Assembly: GCA_030445875.1 (NCBI GenBank) | Contig: JASUSX010000028.1 | Coordinates: forward strand, 1 to 12,744 | From: Clostridia bacterium | GTDB taxonomy: Bacteria > Bacillota > DSM-521 > Neomoorellales > Neomoorellaceae | Direction: 5' to 3' | DNA: 12,744 nt | Shown here: piece by piece, positions 12,124 through 12,744 of the stretch | Numbering within the stretch: the stretch's first letter is position 1 | Layout: every line of letters starts with the position of its first letter | Notes under the pieces: generated by a model | Told to the model about the DNA's origin: nothing | Database searches by the model: none | Seen by the model: only the letters and a program-made list of their open reading frames with translations | Translations under genes and position numbers: made by a program

Positions 12124-12195
12124 CGAAGGGGAAACAGGGTGTTGTTGCCGGGATTAAGGGGCTAAAAGACCAAATTTTCAAGGAGGGAATAGGTA

Positions 12196-12744
12196 ATGCG
12201 AAGGAAAGGTATAGCGTGGATAGCCCTGGTATTGGCCCTGTGCCTGACCCTGGCCCTGACGGCGGGCTGCGGCGGCAAGCAAGCACCGGCCGGGCAGCAG
12301 GCGGGCCAGCAGGGGGAGAAAAAAGAACAGCCTAAAGAGACGGCCAAGGATGACAAGTACCCCTCGCGGACCATTGAGGTCATCAACCAGTTTGGACCTG
12401 GCGGCGGCACCGACATCTTCATCCGCGGCATCGGGGTGCCGGCAGCCCAGATCCTCAAACAATCCATAATCCCCGTTTCGGTTACCGGGGGTGGCGGGGT
12501 AGCAGCTACGGATCGTTTCCTGCAAGCCCCGGCTGATGGTTATACCTTGCGGGCTATCGGGCCTGAGCAGGTGGTCAATCATTTAATGGGTAGGGAAGAC
12601 CTAAAACAAATGGTACCCATAATCCGCTGCCAGATGGATCAGAGTATCTTTGTGGTGAAAGCGGATAGCAAGTTTAAGACTATCCAGGATGTAGTTGAGT
12701 ATGCTAAGGCCAACCCCGGCACAGTGAACCTCGGCGGTACCGAT
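12196..12744 (+). CDS. Tripartite tricarboxylate transporter substrate-binding lipoprotein (TctC family), 3' end outside window
   Basis: Extracytoplasmic binding protein that delivers a carboxylate to a TctA/TctB-type membrane carrier. The first 183 residues are present; family members are about 300-340. It opens with a lipoprotein signal: MRRK, a hydrophobic core and the lipobox LTAGC with Cys25 as lipidation site. A Gln/Lys-rich tether follows (about 28-53). The mature domain has YPSRTIEVI, FGPGGGTDIFIRG, GGGGVAATDRFLQAPADGYT and a Lys/Asp-rich IQDVVEYAKANPG segment, all typical of TctC/Bug proteins. The ATG at 12196 has AAGGAGGG (12180-12187) 8 bases upstream. A sigma-54 promoter and the PrpR-type activator lie just upstream, so uptake is probably induced by a carboxylate. 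The substrate cannot be predicted. Confidence 0.9.
   Translation, partial: MRRKGIAWIALVLALCLTLALTAGCGGKQAPAGQQAGQQGEKKEQPKETAKDDKYPSRTIEVINQFGPGGGTDIFIRGIGVPAAQILKQSIIPVSVTGGGGVAATDRFLQAPADGYTLRAIGPEQVVNHLMGREDLKQMVPIIRCQMDQSIFVVKADSKFKTIQDVVEYAKANPGTVNLGGTD

Noticed and set aside
12120..12335. Plus-strand frame of 71 codons starting at GTG 12120
   Set aside because: Its start codon is inside the Shine-Dalgarno sequence itself, and its second half overlaps the tctC signal peptide in another frame with a low-complexity product.

Overview
The window reads as a chromosomal segment of a thermophilic, spore-forming, acetogenic Firmicute, most likely Moorella (M. thermoacetica or a close relative). 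That assignment is inference from gene content and order, GC-rich coding DNA with many GTG/TTG starts, strong Gram-positive ribosome binding sites, a large SRP RNA with an Alu domain, a bofA sporulation gene and ferredoxin-linked 2-oxoacid metabolism. Every gene recognised lies on the + strand.

Region 1 (1-1526) is an RNA-rich block: tRNA-Ser(GCT), a terminator, a strong promoter, tRNA-Arg(ACG), tRNA-Arg(CCT), tadA, tRNA-Ser(CGA), a terminator, a second strong promoter, tRNA-Ser(GGA), SRP RNA and its terminator. The tadA product edits the wobble base of tRNA-Arg(ACG), which is made from the same promoter. The tadA stop codon lies inside the following tRNA-Ser gene.

Region 2 (1532-5046) is the housekeeping and sporulation order also known from Bacillus (tadA - SRP RNA - dnaX - ebfC - recR - yaaL - bofA). 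It encodes the clamp-loader subunit, a nucleoid-associated protein, a recombination mediator, a small DUF2508-like protein and the pro-sigma-K processing inhibitor, and closes with a terminator.

Region 3 (5108-9886) holds a P-loop ATPase of unknown role, then a four-subunit 2-oxoacid:ferredoxin oxidoreductase (alpha, beta, gamma, ferredoxin-like delta). After these comes a formyltransferase-fold protein that resembles the hydrolase domain of 10-formyltetrahydrofolate dehydrogenase more than ordinary Fmt. A terminator ends this block. The substrate of the oxidoreductase cannot be read from the sequence.

Region 4 (9954-12744) holds a sigma-54 activator with a PrpR-type sensor domain, a PAS domain, an AAA+ domain and a Fis-type HTH. 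It is followed by a terminator, a dyad in the right place for an upstream activator site, a near-consensus sigma-54 promoter and the start of a tripartite tricarboxylate transporter (TctC-type) lipoprotein that runs off the window. The simplest reading is that the activator senses a carboxylate and switches on its uptake system.

No CRISPR array, insertion sequence, phage gene or defence system was seen.
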